A DNA stretch of 64,000 bases from Microcoleus vaginatus HSN003 (GCF_022701255.1 NZ_CP031705.1:2183501-2247500), one strand, 5' to 3'; shown: positions 1 to 9,735, counted from the first letter of the stretch. Notes: a model not told the origin generated them from the letters alone. Numbers and translations are program-made.

Positions 1-26
1 AACTGCCTATTGAGAGGAGAACACAC

Positions 27-569
27 ATGGCCCAGACTCAGAGTGCATTGAGACCATTTGGCCACATAGCCGAAAACCCAGTTCTACTGGAACATTCAGT
101 CACAGCACCAATTTGTGAAGGGATGAACGCGCTGCTGGCCAGTTTTCAGGCTTTATACCTGCAATATCAAAAACATCATTTTGTGGTAGAAGGGGCAGAA
201 TTTTACTCCTTGCACAAATTCTTTGAAGAAAGCTACGGAGAAGCTCAAGATAGCGTCCACGAGTTGGGCGAACGGTTAAACGGATTGGGCGGCATACCAG
301 CAGCTAGCTTTAGCAAGTTAGCCGAGCTGTGCTGTTTTGAACCGGAAGCCGACGGCGTATATTCCTGCCGCCAAATGCTAGAACACGATTTAATTGCGGA
401 ACAAGCTATCCTCGGTTTGCTGCGGCGTCAAGCAGGACAAGCAGAAAGTTTGGGCGATCGAGCTACGCGCTACCTCTACGAAAAAATCCTGCTGAAAACA
501 GAAGAGCGGGCTTATCACATTTCCCACTTCCTCGCCCCCGATACCTTAGTGCAGTTGAACTTGAACTAA
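27..569 (+). CDS. dps: Dps-family ferritin-like DNA-binding/iron-storage protein
   Basis: The 180-residue product is a Dps (DNA protection in starvation) protein. Members form 12-subunit shells that oxidise Fe(II) with peroxide and shield the nucleoid. The family pattern is seen around residues 45-85: a KHHF segment in place of the usual YHWNV, then an LHKFFEE..E..D..HE stretch that supplies the intersubunit ferroxidase ligands, and the ERLNGLGG turn. The length fits cyanobacterial DpsA. A GAGAGGAG Shine-Dalgarno sequence lies about 8 bases before the ATG. The gene is followed by a strong hairpin terminator shared with the convergent chlP gene. Which Dps subclass it belongs to cannot be told from this alone. 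Confidence 0.9.
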   Translation: MAQTQSALRPFGHIAENPVLLEHSVTAPICEGMNALLASFQALYLQYQKHHFVVEGAEFYSLHKFFEESYGEAQDSVHELGERLNGLGGIPAASFSKLAELCCFEPEADGVYSCRQMLEHDLIAEQAILGLLRRQAGQAESLGDRATRYLYEKILLKTEERAYHISHFLAPDTLVQLNLN

Positions 570-627
570 CAATTCTTCTTCCTCTTCCTTCGCGCCCTTA
601 GCGCCTTCGCGGTTCGTTATCTTAGAT

Positions 628-667
628 CAAAAAAAAAGCGGGCAGTTTTGTGACTGCCCGCTTTTTT
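628..667. terminator. Bidirectional intrinsic terminator between dps and chlP
   Basis: A run of A leads into a GC-rich stem (GCGGGCAG / CTGCCCGC) with an 8-base loop, followed by TTTTTT. Because the A-run and T-run flank a symmetric stem, the element can stop transcription from both convergent genes. Confidence 0.85.
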
Positions 668-695
668 ATACAAAGTGCGCTTGAGCCGCCGGGAA

Positions 696-1916
696 TTAAG
701 GCGCTAAAGCATTGCCGCGCAACAAGCTACCAATGGTTTTGGCGGTAATCTTCATCTGAATGAAGGGATTAGCTGGTACCACGGTTTTATACAAATAGCT
801 ATCGAATGTGAGTTTCTGCACATCGCGATCGGCACACATTTCCACAAAAGCTTCGCGAGTAGCATCGGAACGGTAAAACACCCGCTGCAAAATGTCGAGA
901 ACTTTGTAAGTAATGCCGTAGGCTTTATCCCACCGCTTCAAGTAAATCTTAATTTCCTCTTCAGTCGGAATGCGCGCGCCTTTATTGGAAATCTCCACAA
1001 TAGTTTCGGCGCACATCCGGCCAGACTTGGCTGCAAAATAGATACCTTCGCCGGAAGACTTGGTAACATAACCTGCAGCATCGCCTACGAGAGCAACTCG
1101 GCCGACAACCCGGCGGGGACGCGGATGTTCCGGGATGGGGTGAGCTTCCACTTTAATAATCTCACCGCCCATCAGTTTTTTGGCAGCGCGGGCGCGGACG
1201 CCTGCTTGCAGCTTTTTGATGCTGGCTTGATTGACTTTCATCGTGCCGGTACCGACGGCTACGTGGTCGTATTTGGGGAACACCCAAGCGTAGAAGTCGG
1301 TAGATACGTCGTCGCCGACGTACATTTCGGCTAAGTCTTCGTAGTAAGCCATTTTATCTTCGGGCAGGCGGATGCGCTCTTGGAAGGCGATCGCATAATT
1401 GTAATCACCAGCGTCGATCGCCTTTGCTACGCGGGAGTTAGCGCCGTCAGCCCCAATTACCAAATCGACTTTCAGAGTTTTCTGAATTCCCATTGCGCTG
1501 CCGTCGGAGTGGTCGGCATAGTGGAGAGTATAGGGGTCTGTATTGTTGCCGGGAATTTCTAATTTGTGAACAGTGCCATTAATTAGTTTTGCACCCAACG
1601 AAGCGGCGCGATCGCGCATGAAGCCATCGAGCACTTCGCGGCGGCACATACCGATGTATTCGTGTGCGTTTTCAATATTGATGTCCACCTCGACGTTGGA
1701 GGGGGAGATCATTTTCATTTTTCTGACTTGGCGGTCAATAATACTTTGCGGCAAGTCAAATTCGCTGACCATGCACAGGGGAATCGCCCCACCGCAGGGT
1801 TTGGCGTTGTCTAATTTACGCTCGAATAGGTATGTTTCGATGCCTGCTTTTACCAGTGTTTCGGCGGCGGAAGAACCCGCAGGGCCTGAACCTACTACTG
1901 CAACCCTTAGTGTCAA
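696..1916 (-). CDS. chlP: Geranylgeranyl reductase ChlP
   Basis: This is a flavin-dependent geranylgeranyl reductase. It reduces the geranylgeranyl group of chlorophyllide esters and free GGPP to phytyl, supplying chlorophyll a and tocopherol synthesis at the thylakoid. The N-terminal FAD-binding motif VVGSGPAG is at residues 7-14, and a second FAD motif, GDAAGYVT, lies near residue 277. I chose the TTG at 1916 as start: GGAGAG sits 7 bases upstream, the FAD fold begins at once (MTLRVAVVGSG), and the resulting 406 residues match the family. An in-frame ATG at 1970 would add 18 unconserved residues. The gene stands alone and converges on dps. Confidence 0.93.
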   Translation of the reverse strand: MTLRVAVVGSGPAGSSAAETLVKAGIETYLFERKLDNAKPCGGAIPLCMVSEFDLPQSIIDRQVRKMKMISPSNVEVDINIENAHEYIGMCRREVLDGFMRDRAASLGAKLINGTVHKLEIPGNNTDPYTLHYADHSDGSAMGIQKTLKVDLVIGADGANSRVAKAIDAGDYNYAIAFQERIRLPEDKMAYYEDLAEMYVGDDVSTDFYAWVFPKYDHVAVGTGTMKVNQASIKKLQAGVRARAAKKLMGGEIIKVEAHPIPEHPRPRRVVGRVALVGDAAGYVTKSSGEGIYFAAKSGRMCAETIVEISNKGARIPTEEEIKIYLKRWDKAYGITYKVLDILQRVFYRSDATREAFVEMCADRDVQKLTFDSYLYKTVVPANPFIQMKITAKTIGSLLRGNALAP

Positions 1917-2150
1917 AGCTTTTCTCTCCAGTTTTTTTCTATAGGCATTACTCAGGTGTGATGGTATCACGGACTTTGGATGCGGTGGCGTGAAGCAGGG
2001 GAGATTTCAATGAAATGAAACAGAGCTTAACAGTTCGATACGAAAATCGGGTTTCGGGCAGTAGGTGCGATCGAATATCTTAAATCTTTAACGGCAGATG
2101 TGCCCTGGTGTGCCCTGGTGTGCGATCGAACATTTTGCCCTATTTTCTAA

Positions 2151-2301
2151 GAACAGGCAAGATGCCTGTTCCACAAAGAGTGAATTTTCTGCTTGTGGGG
2201 TGGGCTTCTAGCCCGCCCGGACATGAACAGGCTTTCGGGCCTGTTCCACAAAGAGTGGATTTGGTTTTTGTGGGGTGGGCATCTTGCCCGCCCATAACAG
2301 G
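2151..2301. repeat. Dispersed hairpin repeat, two tandem units
   Basis: Two successive units contain a CAGGC(A/T)..GCCTGTTCCACAAAGAGTG half and a TTGTGGGGTGGGC..GCCCGCCC half, each able to fold back. The same family recurs at 62,749-62,816 in this window, with GGGCAAGATGCCCGTTCCAC. A 10-base direct repeat, TGCCCTGGTG, lies just upstream at 2101-2120. Short reading frames across the element are by-products of the repeat. Confidence 0.7.
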
Positions 2302-2358
2302 TTAGAACCAGTCCAATAAGTTACATTAAAGTTACTTGCACTTATATCTAAAATTCTT

Positions 2359-2751
2359 ATGCTCGGTAATTTTCAACAAAGCAACCTGCGGATTGAGCTT
2401 GAAGCTTCCGAAACAGCGATTAGAGACAGCTTGTTGCGTCCGAGTCAATTGCAGCAGTGGATGTGGCCGCAGCAGTTGTCTAGCGGTTTGCCGGAAGAAT
2501 TTGCTCAGGGTTTGACCTTTACAAGTTGGTTGGGCCCGGTTGCAGTTCAGCATCACGTTGATATTGCTGAGCACAATTGTCTGCGGCTGTTATTGAGTCA
2601 GGGAATTGACGGATTTCACGAGTGGTATTGGGGCGATGGTTGGGTGCAGTCTCGGTTGGAGGGAGTGTCGCTGCTGCCGCTGAATTTGGGGCAAACTGCT
2701 AGTTTACTGCGGCTGCGGGAGTTTGTAGCCGGGAAGGGTAAGCGGAAGTAG
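2359..2751 (+). CDS. Conserved hypothetical protein, SRPBCC-like
   Basis: This is a 130-residue protein without a signal peptide or membrane segment. The alternation of short strands (LRIELEAS, LTFTSWLGPVAVQHHVD, DGFHEWYWGDGWVQSRLEGV) is reminiscent of the small SRPBCC/START-like lipid- or ligand-binding fold, but this is judged only from pattern. The C-terminal third is rich in Leu and Gly. No function is assigned. Degenerate copies of its 3' part occur at 9239-9404 and 10,512-10,607, which supports this reading frame being (or having been) real and mobile by duplication. Confidence 0.6.
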   Translation: MLGNFQQSNLRIELEASETAIRDSLLRPSQLQQWMWPQQLSSGLPEEFAQGLTFTSWLGPVAVQHHVDIAEHNCLRLLLSQGIDGFHEWYWGDGWVQSRLEGVSLLPLNLGQTASLLRLREFVAGKGKRK

Positions 2752-2812
2752 ATAAATGACTCTCCAAAATCATGAGAACAAAGTTTGGTAGTCCTGCATA
2801 GCAAGGCAAAAT

Positions 2813-3028
2813 CCTAAACACTTTTAGGGGTAAAGAAGCCTTGTAATGATGAATAAAATACCACAAGGCTCCCACAGGATTGGAAAGCTTTTTAGATTAG
2901 GAAAGACTCTTTCTTAGAACAATAGCGAGATATCCTGTACATCAGGGAGTTCTTGCATCTTTCGATATCAGAAGTTTTGCCCGTATCTTTCCGACAGATT
3001 TGTGTCGCTAGCGAGGCAAAACTTTTTT
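2813..3028 (+). other. Hairpin-rich intergenic segment ending in an intrinsic terminator; possible small RNA
   Basis: Three hairpins follow one another: CCTAAA/TTTAGG (2813-2828), AGCCTTGT/ACAAGGCT (2837-2870), and AAGTTTTGCC/GGCAAAACTT (2972-3024) with a nested CGACA/TGTCG stem and a T-run to 3028. The last is a convincing terminator on the plus strand. It lies 220 bases after the stop of the upstream gene, so it may end that transcript or a separate small RNA. No known RNA family was recognised. Confidence 0.35.
2972..3028 (+). terminator. Intrinsic terminator
   Basis: A ten-base stem AAGTTTTGCC/GGCAAAACTT carries an inner five-base stem and ends in a run of T. A TATAAT box follows at 3049-3054, but no gene begins behind it within 700 bases. 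Confidence 0.6.
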
Positions 3029-3131
3029 ATATGCGACCAAAAAATCTGTATAATAGACGGCACATTGTCTGTCAACTACTGGGAGGGAATCGGACAAACC
3101 TTTAGCACCGATTTCAACTCGACTTCCTATA

Positions 3132-3233
3132 TATAGCCATCCTAAATCATTTGTGAATTTCTTACCCCCTACCCTTAGTAAGGGGAGGGTTGGGGTGGGG
3201 TAAAAAATTTACGACTCATGTAGGATTGCTATA
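3132..3233. repeat. MITE-like long palindrome
   Basis: The two arms of about 37 bases are near-perfect inverted copies: TATAGCCATCCTA at the left end pairs with TAGGATTGCTATA at the right end. They are joined by a CCCTTAG/TAAGGGG core. The 102-base element has no coding capacity and resembles non-autonomous palindromic elements common in filamentous cyanobacteria. Confidence 0.65.
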
Positions 3234-3837
3234 AACCACTAGAATTTTTTTTGTTAAGGCATCAATTGGCAGCTCTTTCCACTGCTTGTTCCCCTTATTG
3301 CGTACAAACGACTACATTTCATCATGTTGGATCGTTAGCTTGTCTTGGTTTTTTGACTTTACTTGAACTTTCCGGGGGACTGATGCTAATTGTTGAAAAA
3401 CACATAGTATTGGAACCAGCGGGGGACACCCTCGTGACTTTGACAATCGCGACTCAAGATATTTTTTCTAATAAAAGCCGATCGCTCAATTTTTTTGTTT
3501 CTTGTGAAATCCTTTGAGGTCTGGGGTTTTAAACAAACTGCCTGTGACAATATATACATTTAAAGTTTTGCTTAGCGCTGGGGGTGGCACAATTTTTAAC
3601 GATGTTTGGAGAACCGAAACGGGGACAATTCATGGAGTTGAGAATTAACCAGGCTTAGATACGTAGGCATTATAACTCATTACCCTTACTCTGCCAGACC
3701 GCGTGAAAGCTACTTAGCTGCCGAAAAACTAAGAGTGTGTTAGAAAAACATGATTTGTTCCTTTCTAAAGCGCTATTCTCGACACAACGAACCCGGTGTG
3801 TTTTGACTGGGCGTTAATTTTTACAAGAAAAATAAAT
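3234..3837. other. Intergenic, no supported gene
   Basis: A TTG-started frame at 3251-3517 exists but has no ribosome binding site, no recognisable domain and AT-rich skewed composition, so I do not call it. The segment probably carries the promoter of the kinase-cyclase gene. No specific element is certain. Confidence 0.4.
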
Positions 3838-6800
3838 ATGCTCTCCATTCCAGGCATTGCCGTCCAGAAGCTACTTTACGAAAGTGCCAACTCTCTGGTG
3901 TACCGGGCGATTCGGGAAGCGGATCACCAACCGCTCATCCTTAAACTGCTCAAAGAAAGCTACCCAACACCTCAAGAATTACTACGCTACCGCACCGAAT
4001 ACCGAATCACCCGAGAGCTGAAAGAGACGGGAGTCGTGCAAGTTTATGACTTGCAAAAATACCAAAACAGTCTCGTGATTTTTGTGGAGGACTTTGGCGG
4101 CGAATCCTTGAAAATATGGATGCAGCAGCGAAAGTTTAGCCTCAAGGAATTTCTTCTCCTGGCGATCGCAGCCACCGCAACTTTAGGGCAAATTCACAGC
4201 GCCAATATCATCCACAAAGATATTAACCCCTCAAATATTGTTTATAACCCGGAAACGGAACAGCTCAAAATTATCGACTTTGGCATTTCCACTCAGCTAA
4301 CGCGAGAAATGCCAACCCTGAAAAATCCCAACGTTTTAGAAGGAACCCTCGCTTACATCTCGCCGGAACAAACTGGTAGGATGAATCGCTCTATCGATTA
4401 CCGCACTGACTTTTACTCGCTCGGCGTCACCTTCTACGAATTGCTGACCGGAAAACTACCTTTTGAGACAGAAGACGCTTTAGAGCTCGTTCACTGCCAC
4501 ATTGCCAGACAACCAGTTCCCCCGCACGAAATCAAGCCAGAAATTCCCCTAATTGTCTCGCAAATTGTCAGCAAGCTGATGGCCAAAAATGCGGAAAATC
4601 GCTATCAAACTGCATTGGGGCTCAAGCAGGATTTAGAAATGTGTCTGGTTCAATTACAAGAAACCGATAGCATAGAAGAATTTGACTTGGGAACGCTGGA
4701 TCTTACAGATCATTTCCTGATTCCCGAAAAGTTATACGGCAGAGAAACAGAAGTTTTTAATCTATTAGCCGCCTTTGAACGAGTCACTACAGGTAGCGCC
4801 GAGATGATGCTAGTAGCTGGCTTTTCTGGGATTGGGAAAACCGCAGTCGTGAATGAAGTGCATAAGCCGATCGCCCGACAGTGTGGCTATTTTATCAAAG
4901 GCAAATACGACCAATTCCAGCGCAACATCCCCTTCAGTGCATTTGTGCAAGCATTTCGGGAATTGATGGGACAGTTATTATCAGAAAGTGACGCTCAATT
5001 ACAAACATGGAAAACCCTGATTCTCACCGCAGTAGGCGAGAGTGGGCAAGTCTTGATTGACGTAATTCCTGAATTAGAACACATCATTGGCGCTCAACGT
5101 CCTGCACTAGAATTGTCGGGGAGTGCAGCACAAAATCGCTTCAATCTGCTGATGCAGAAATTTGTGCAAGTATTTACCCAAGCAGAACATCCCTTAGTGA
5201 TGTTTTTGGACGATTTGCAGTGGGCAGATTCGGCATCGCTGAAATTGCTACAACTGTTGATGGAGGATACGGGGCATCTCTTGGTATTGGGTGCTTACCG
5301 GGATAATGAGGTATCACCGGCTCATCCTTTTATGTTAACGATCGATGAGATTGTGAAGTCGGGGGCAGTGGTGAATACTATTATGCTGCAACCTTTGAGT
5401 TTAGCAGATCTCAATCAGTTGGTAGCAGATACGCTGATTTGCGATTTATCTTTGGCTAAACCTTTGACAGAATTGGTTTATCAAAAAACCCAAGGTAATC
5501 CCTTTTTCTCGACTCAATTCCTCAAGGCATTGTATGAAGATGGTCAAATTATTTTTAACCCGCCTCAATCCCCTCTTAGTAAGGGCGGCAGTAAAGGGGG
5601 GTGGCAGTGCGATATTGCTCAAGTTAAATTTGCCGACGCCTCGGATGTGGTGGAGTTTATGGCGGCGCAATTGCAGAAGTTGCCTGCCCAAACTCAGGAT
5701 GTTCTCAAACTTTCCGCCTGCATTGGGGCGCAGTTTGATTTAGATACCTTGGCAATAGTCAGCGAAGAATTACCAGAACAAACGGAATCAGCGCTGTGGA
5801 AAGCCTTGCAAGAAGGCCTCATTTTAGTGATTGCAGAAGGCTATAACTTTATTCAAGCAGATGCCCAATCCCCGAATCAGTCTGTTGCTAATCCAACTTA
5901 TAAGTTCTTGCACGATCGCGTCCAGCAAGCGGCTTATTCATTGATTCCCGACGACCAAAAACAAGCTACTCATCTGAAAATAGGACAGTTATTGCTCCAA
6001 AATTTTTCGGAAATAGAAACAGAGGAAAAACTGTTTGATATTGTGGGGCATTTAAATCAAGGAATTGAGTTAATCAATCAATTAAGGGAACGAGAAGCCT
6101 TAGCCCAACTCAACTTAGAAGCGGGACGTAAAGCCAGAAGTTCTACCGCCTACGCTGCTGCAAATATCTATCTACAAACGGGAATTGAGCTACTGAGCGT
6201 AAACTGCTGGCAAACTCAATATGAATTGGCGCTAAATCTCTATGTTGCTGCTGCTGAAATTGCCTATTTGAATGGTGACTTTGATGGTATGGAACAGATG
6301 GCCGCACTGGTTTTGCAAGAAGCCCAAACAATTTTAGATCGAGTTAAAATTTACGAAATTAAAATTGCCGCTCAGACAGCCCAGAGCAAGGTGTTAGAAA
6401 CGATCGCAGTAGCAAGAGACGCACTCTTACAATTGGGGATTGAACTTCCTGCCGAACCTGATGAAGCCAAGATTGGCAAAGCGCTACAAGCCCTTGCGGG
6501 CCAACTAAGCGGCAGAAAGATTGAGGAATTGGTTGACTTACCTGTGATGACAAATCCACAGACTCAGGCAGCTATGCAACTGTCTGGTATGTTGTTTCCA
6601 CCCATTTTCCAGGGAATGCCCGGTTTGCTGCCCCTGCTGAGTTCCACGATGGTAAGTTTATCGCTCTCCTTTGGGAATGCGCCCGCATCGACCGTGGGTT
6701 ATGCGATGCACGGGATGGTGTTCTGTGCCTTTTTACAAGAGGTGGAAACGGGGTATGACTTTGGGCAATTGGCACTTTCATTGCTTGATAGGTTGAATGT

Positions 6801-9207
6801 GCCCGAATTCAAGTCCACAGTTCTACTTTTGTTTGGTGGCTGGATTCAGCATCGCCAAGAATCTCTTTTGGCAACGATACCGACGCTGAAAGAAGGCTAT
6901 AGGTTTGGTATGGAAACAGGCGACTTTGTAGACGCTGGCTACAACATATATATTTGCTTTTATACTCATTTATTCGCTGGGGTAGAACTAGACACTTGGG
7001 AACCAGAAATAGCAAGTTACAGGGCTGTCATGGCGCAGTTGAAACAATATTCTGCTCGGGTTTATTTGGATATGATTCAGCAGACGGTGCAAAACTTGAG
7101 GGAAACCCGTATGCGGCCGGATTTGTTAATAGGCTCTGCCTACGATGAAACGGTGATGATTCCCAAGCACTATCAGGATAATGAATTCACGGCGATCGCT
7201 TGTGCCTGCATCTACAAACTGCTGCTTGCTTACTGCTATGGGAATTATACGGCTGCCCTAGACCACATTACCCAAGTCAAACAGTATTTGATGGGAGTAT
7301 CGGGATCAGCTTTTGTTCCAATTTTTCATTTTTATGCCGCCCTGACGCACCTGGCACTTTTTCCCGCACAGTCAGCAATTGAGCAAACTGAAATTATTGC
7401 CTTAGTGGAAACCCATCAAAGCACGCTGCAACAGTGGGCGCAAAATGCTCCGATGAATTATCTGCATAAATGGTATTTAGTGGAAGCAGAACGGCAACGG
7501 GTGTTGGGAAATAAAGCCGAGGCGATTGAAATGTACGATCGCGCCATTTCTGGAGCCCAAGAAAACAAATATGTTAATGACGAAGCCCTGGCCAACGAAC
7601 TAGCAGCCAAATTCTACGGGGAATGGGGCAAAACAAAAGTTGCTCAAGCCTACATATTTGAGGCGTATTATTGTTATGTTGAATGGGGAGCCACTGCTAA
7701 GGTAACGGATTTAGAAACGCGATATCCCCACTTATTCGCGGTAACTCAACCGGGAAGGAAAAACACTCAAACTACCGTAGCAATGACAACGACTGGTTCG
7801 GGGAATCACCTAGATATCACCGCAGTCATGAAGGCTTCTCAGGCGATTTCTGGAGAAATTATGCTAGATAAGCTACTGTCTAGCTTGATGAAAATTTTGA
7901 TTGAAAATGCAGGGGCGCAACGAGGCTATCTGATTTTGTTAAGCCAGGGACAACTGTTCATTGAAGCTGAAGGAACAATCGATGACGAACTCGTCACCGT
8001 GTTGCAGTCAATCCCCGTTGAAACCTGTCAAGAACTTTCTACCGCAATTGTCAATTATGTGAGTCGCACTCAAGAAAGCGTGGTACTAGATGATGCTGCG
8101 CGATCGGGACAATTTACCAACGACGCCCACATCCGAAAGCATCAGCCCAAATCAATTTTATGTGTGCCGCTGATTAACCAATCTCAAATCATTAGTATTG
8201 TTTACTTAGAAAATAATCTGACAGCGGGAGCTTTTACCCCTGAAAGAGTGGAACTATTAAAAGTGTTATCGGGACAGGCGGCGATCTCGATTCAAAATTC
8301 TAAGCTTTATACAGAAGTACGCAAAAATGAAAGCAGGCTGGCTCAACTAAACAAAGCTTACGAGCGATTTGTTCCCCATCAATTTCTCCAATTTTTAGAT
8401 AAATCAAGCATCATTGATGTGGAATTGGGCGACCAAGTGCAGTTAGAAATGTCGGTGTTATTTTCCGACATTCGCGATTTCACTACGCTTTCGGAAACTA
8501 TGACGCCGGAGAATAATTTCAAATTTATTAATTCTTATCTCAGTCGCATGGAACCCGTCATTAATGAAAATAAGGGGTTTATTGATAAATATATTGGCGA
8601 TGCGATTATGGCGCTGTTTAGTGGGGAAGCTGATAATGCGGTGAAAGCGGGAATTGCTATGCTGCACCGTCTCGTTGAATATAATGAATACTGCACCTAC
8701 TCGGGCTGTGCGCCGATTCAGATTGGGATTGGGATTAATACGGGTTCTTTGATGCTGGGAACGGTGGGCGGGCCAAATCGCATGGACGGGACAGTAATTA
8801 GTGATGCCGTTAATTTAGCTTCTCGCGTGGAAAGTTTGACAAAAAATTATGGGGTTTCGCTGTTAATTACTCAGCCAACTTATGCGCGCCTGAAAAATCC
8901 ATCTCACTACACAATCCGCACTCTAGACACGGTAAAAGTCAAGGGAAAATCCCAAGCTGTGACGATTTATGAGGTGTTTGATGCAGATCCGCCAGAAATT
9001 AAACAGGCCAAGTTAGCTACGCTGGAATTGTTTGCAGAAGCTAGGGCACTTTACTCGGAAGGGAAGTTATTTGAAGCGGCGCGGCTGTTTTCCGAGTGTT
9101 GGCGTCAGAATCCGGGCGATCGCGTTGCTAAAATTTACTGGGAACGCTGTGAGTCTGCATTGGTGACTCGCACAAAAATCAAAGACAGGCTACACCATTT
9201 ACATTAA
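3838..9207 (+). CDS. Ser/Thr kinase - AAA-type ATPase - GAF - adenylyl cyclase multidomain protein
   Basis: This is a 1789-residue cytoplasmic signalling protein. A Hanks-type kinase spans about residues 1-270, with the catalytic Asp in HKDINPSN near 127, DFG near 147, and APE replaced by SPE. An ATPase of the PknB/AAA sensor type follows (Walker A GFSGIGKT near 327, Walker B VMFLDDLQWAD near 455), then a long helical TPR-like region to about 1250. A GAF domain lies at about 1325-1490 and a class III nucleotidyl cyclase at about 1535-1700. The cyclase keeps both metal Asp residues (FSDIRDF, KYIGDAIM) and the adenine-selecting Lys and Thr (KYIGD, GTVISDAVN), the pattern of CyaB1-type adenylyl cyclases. 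The usual histidine kinase tail of this kinase-ATPase-GAF family is replaced by the cyclase. The ATG at 3838 was chosen because the kinase domain begins there; an upstream in-frame start at 3796 is weaker. Confidence 0.9.
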   Translation: MLSIPGIAVQKLLYESANSLVYRAIREADHQPLILKLLKESYPTPQELLRYRTEYRITRELKETGVVQVYDLQKYQNSLVIFVEDFGGESLKIWMQQRKFSLKEFLLLAIAATATLGQIHSANIIHKDINPSNIVYNPETEQLKIIDFGISTQLTREMPTLKNPNVLEGTLAYISPEQTGRMNRSIDYRTDFYSLGVTFYELLTGKLPFETEDALELVHCHIARQPVPPHEIKPEIPLIVSQIVSKLMAKNAENRYQTALGLKQDLEMCLVQLQETDSIEEFDLGTLDLTDHFLIPEKLYGRETEVFNLLAAFERVTTGSAEMMLVAGFSGIGKTAVVNEVHKPIARQCGYFIKGKYDQFQRNIPFSAFVQAFRELMGQLLSESDAQLQTWKTLILTAVGESGQVLIDVIPELEHIIGAQRPALELSGSAAQNRFNLLMQKFVQVFTQAEHPLVMFLDDLQWADSASLKLLQLLMEDTGHLLVLGAYRDNEVSPAHPFMLTIDEIVKSGAVVNTIMLQPLSLADLNQLVADTLICDLSLAKPLTELVYQKTQGNPFFSTQFLKALYEDGQIIFNPPQSPLSKGGSKGGWQCDIAQVKFADASDVVEFMAAQLQKLPAQTQDVLKLSACIGAQFDLDTLAIVSEELPEQTESALWKALQEGLILVIAEGYNFIQADAQSPNQSVANPTYKFLHDRVQQAAYSLIPDDQKQATHLKIGQLLLQNFSEIETEEKLFDIVGHLNQGIELINQLREREALAQLNLEAGRKARSSTAYAAANIYLQTGIELLSVNCWQTQYELALNLYVAAAEIAYLNGDFDGMEQMAALVLQEAQTILDRVKIYEIKIAAQTAQSKVLETIAVARDALLQLGIELPAEPDEAKIGKALQALAGQLSGRKIEELVDLPVMTNPQTQAAMQLSGMLFPPIFQGMPGLLPLLSSTMVSLSLSFGNAPASTVGYAMHGMVFCAFLQEVETGYDFGQLALSLLDRLNVPEFKSTVLLLFGGWIQHRQESLLATIPTLKEGYRFGMETGDFVDAGYNIYICFYTHLFAGVELDTWEPEIASYRAVMAQLKQYSARVYLDMIQQTVQNLRETRMRPDLLIGSAYDETVMIPKHYQDNEFTAIACACIYKLLLAYCYGNYTAALDHITQVKQYLMGVSGSAFVPIFHFYAALTHLALFPAQSAIEQTEIIALVETHQSTLQQWAQNAPMNYLHKWYLVEAERQRVLGNKAEAIEMYDRAISGAQENKYVNDEALANELAAKFYGEWGKTKVAQAYIFEAYYCYVEWGATAKVTDLETRYPHLFAVTQPGRKNTQTTVAMTTTGSGNHLDITAVMKASQAISGEIMLDKLLSSLMKILIENAGAQRGYLILLSQGQLFIEAEGTIDDELVTVLQSIPVETCQELSTAIVNYVSRTQESVVLDDAARSGQFTNDAHIRKHQPKSILCVPLINQSQIISIVYLENNLTAGAFTPERVELLKVLSGQAAISIQNSKLYTEVRKNESRLAQLNKAYERFVPHQFLQFLDKSSIIDVELGDQVQLEMSVLFSDIRDFTTLSETMTPENNFKFINSYLSRMEPVINENKGFIDKYIGDAIMALFSGEADNAVKAGIAMLHRLVEYNEYCTYSGCAPIQIGIGINTGSLMLGTVGGPNRMDGTVISDAVNLASRVESLTKNYGVSLLITQPTYARLKNPSHYTIRTLDTVKVKGKSQAVTIYEVFDADPPEIKQAKLATLELFAEARALYSEGKLFEAARLFSECWRQNPGDRVAKIYWERCESALVTRTKIKDRLHHLH
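5557..5607 (+). repeat. Palindromic repeat inserted in frame in the kinase-cyclase gene
   Basis: This segment encodes NPPQSPLSKGGSKGGWQ. At DNA level it reads CCTCAATCCCCTCTTAGTAA followed by GGGCGGCAGTAAAGGGGGG. The sequence is a form of the CCCCCTTAGTAAGGGGG palindrome that is dispersed in cyanobacterial intergenic DNA; a related core lies in the 3132-3233 element. It adds about 17 residues in a linker behind the ATPase domain and keeps the frame. Confidence 0.6.
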
Positions 9208-9238
9208 TTGCAACAGTCCCAAACTCGATCGCTACATT

Positions 9239-9404
9239 GTTGGAAGGGGAGATCATTTTCATTTCTCACGAGTGGTATTGGGCCGACGGTTGGGTGCAGT
9301 CTCGGTTGGACGCAGTGTCGCTGCTACGGCTGAATTTGGGGGAAACGGCTAGTTTGTTGCGGCTGCGGGAGTTTTTGGCGGGTAAGCAGAAAGGCTCAGA
9401 GTGA
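9239..9404 (+). pseudogene. Mosaic fragment: piece of chlP joined to the 3' end of the 2359-2751 gene
   Basis: Bases 9239-9264 match 1695-1720 (inside chlP) with one mismatch. From about 9265 the sequence switches to a match with about 2618-2745, the last third of the conserved hypothetical gene, in the same orientation. The frame reads HEWYWADGWVQSRLD, then LRLREFLAGK, and stops at 9404. This is what a duplicate of the 1.7-2.75 kb region with an internal deletion would leave. It has no start codon or promoter and is not a gene. Confidence 0.7.
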
Positions 9405-9735
9405 TGTGAAGCGCGATCGCTTCATTGAGGACTAGGATTAGGTCAAGATCCATCAATGCAGCGATCGCGGGCAAGGAAGGCAAAAACAAGAGTAACCGAA
9501 TTTTTCTGCCATTATCTAAACTTATGTCCCTGTCTAAAAACATACCGGAACATATCCTAGACTTTTCGCCCAATTCTGTAGGCAACATTAGCTGTAAGTT
9601 TGGGAAAAGTAATTATCCTTGTCTTGTTAAAATGCTAAAATTAGCTTTACATGATTAATGGTAAAGCTGGGCAGTGCTTGTGTCAACAACTGTATATTTA
9701 TAAATTTCAGTAAAACGTAATCAGCGAGCAGATTT

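Noticed and set aside
2108-2305. 65-codon frame
   Set aside because: It is the translation of the dispersed hairpin repeat (PVPQRVNFLLVGWASSPP repeated), not a gene.
3251-3517. 88-codon frame upstream of the kinase-cyclase gene
   Set aside because: TTG start without ribosome binding site, no domain, follows directly on a palindromic element.
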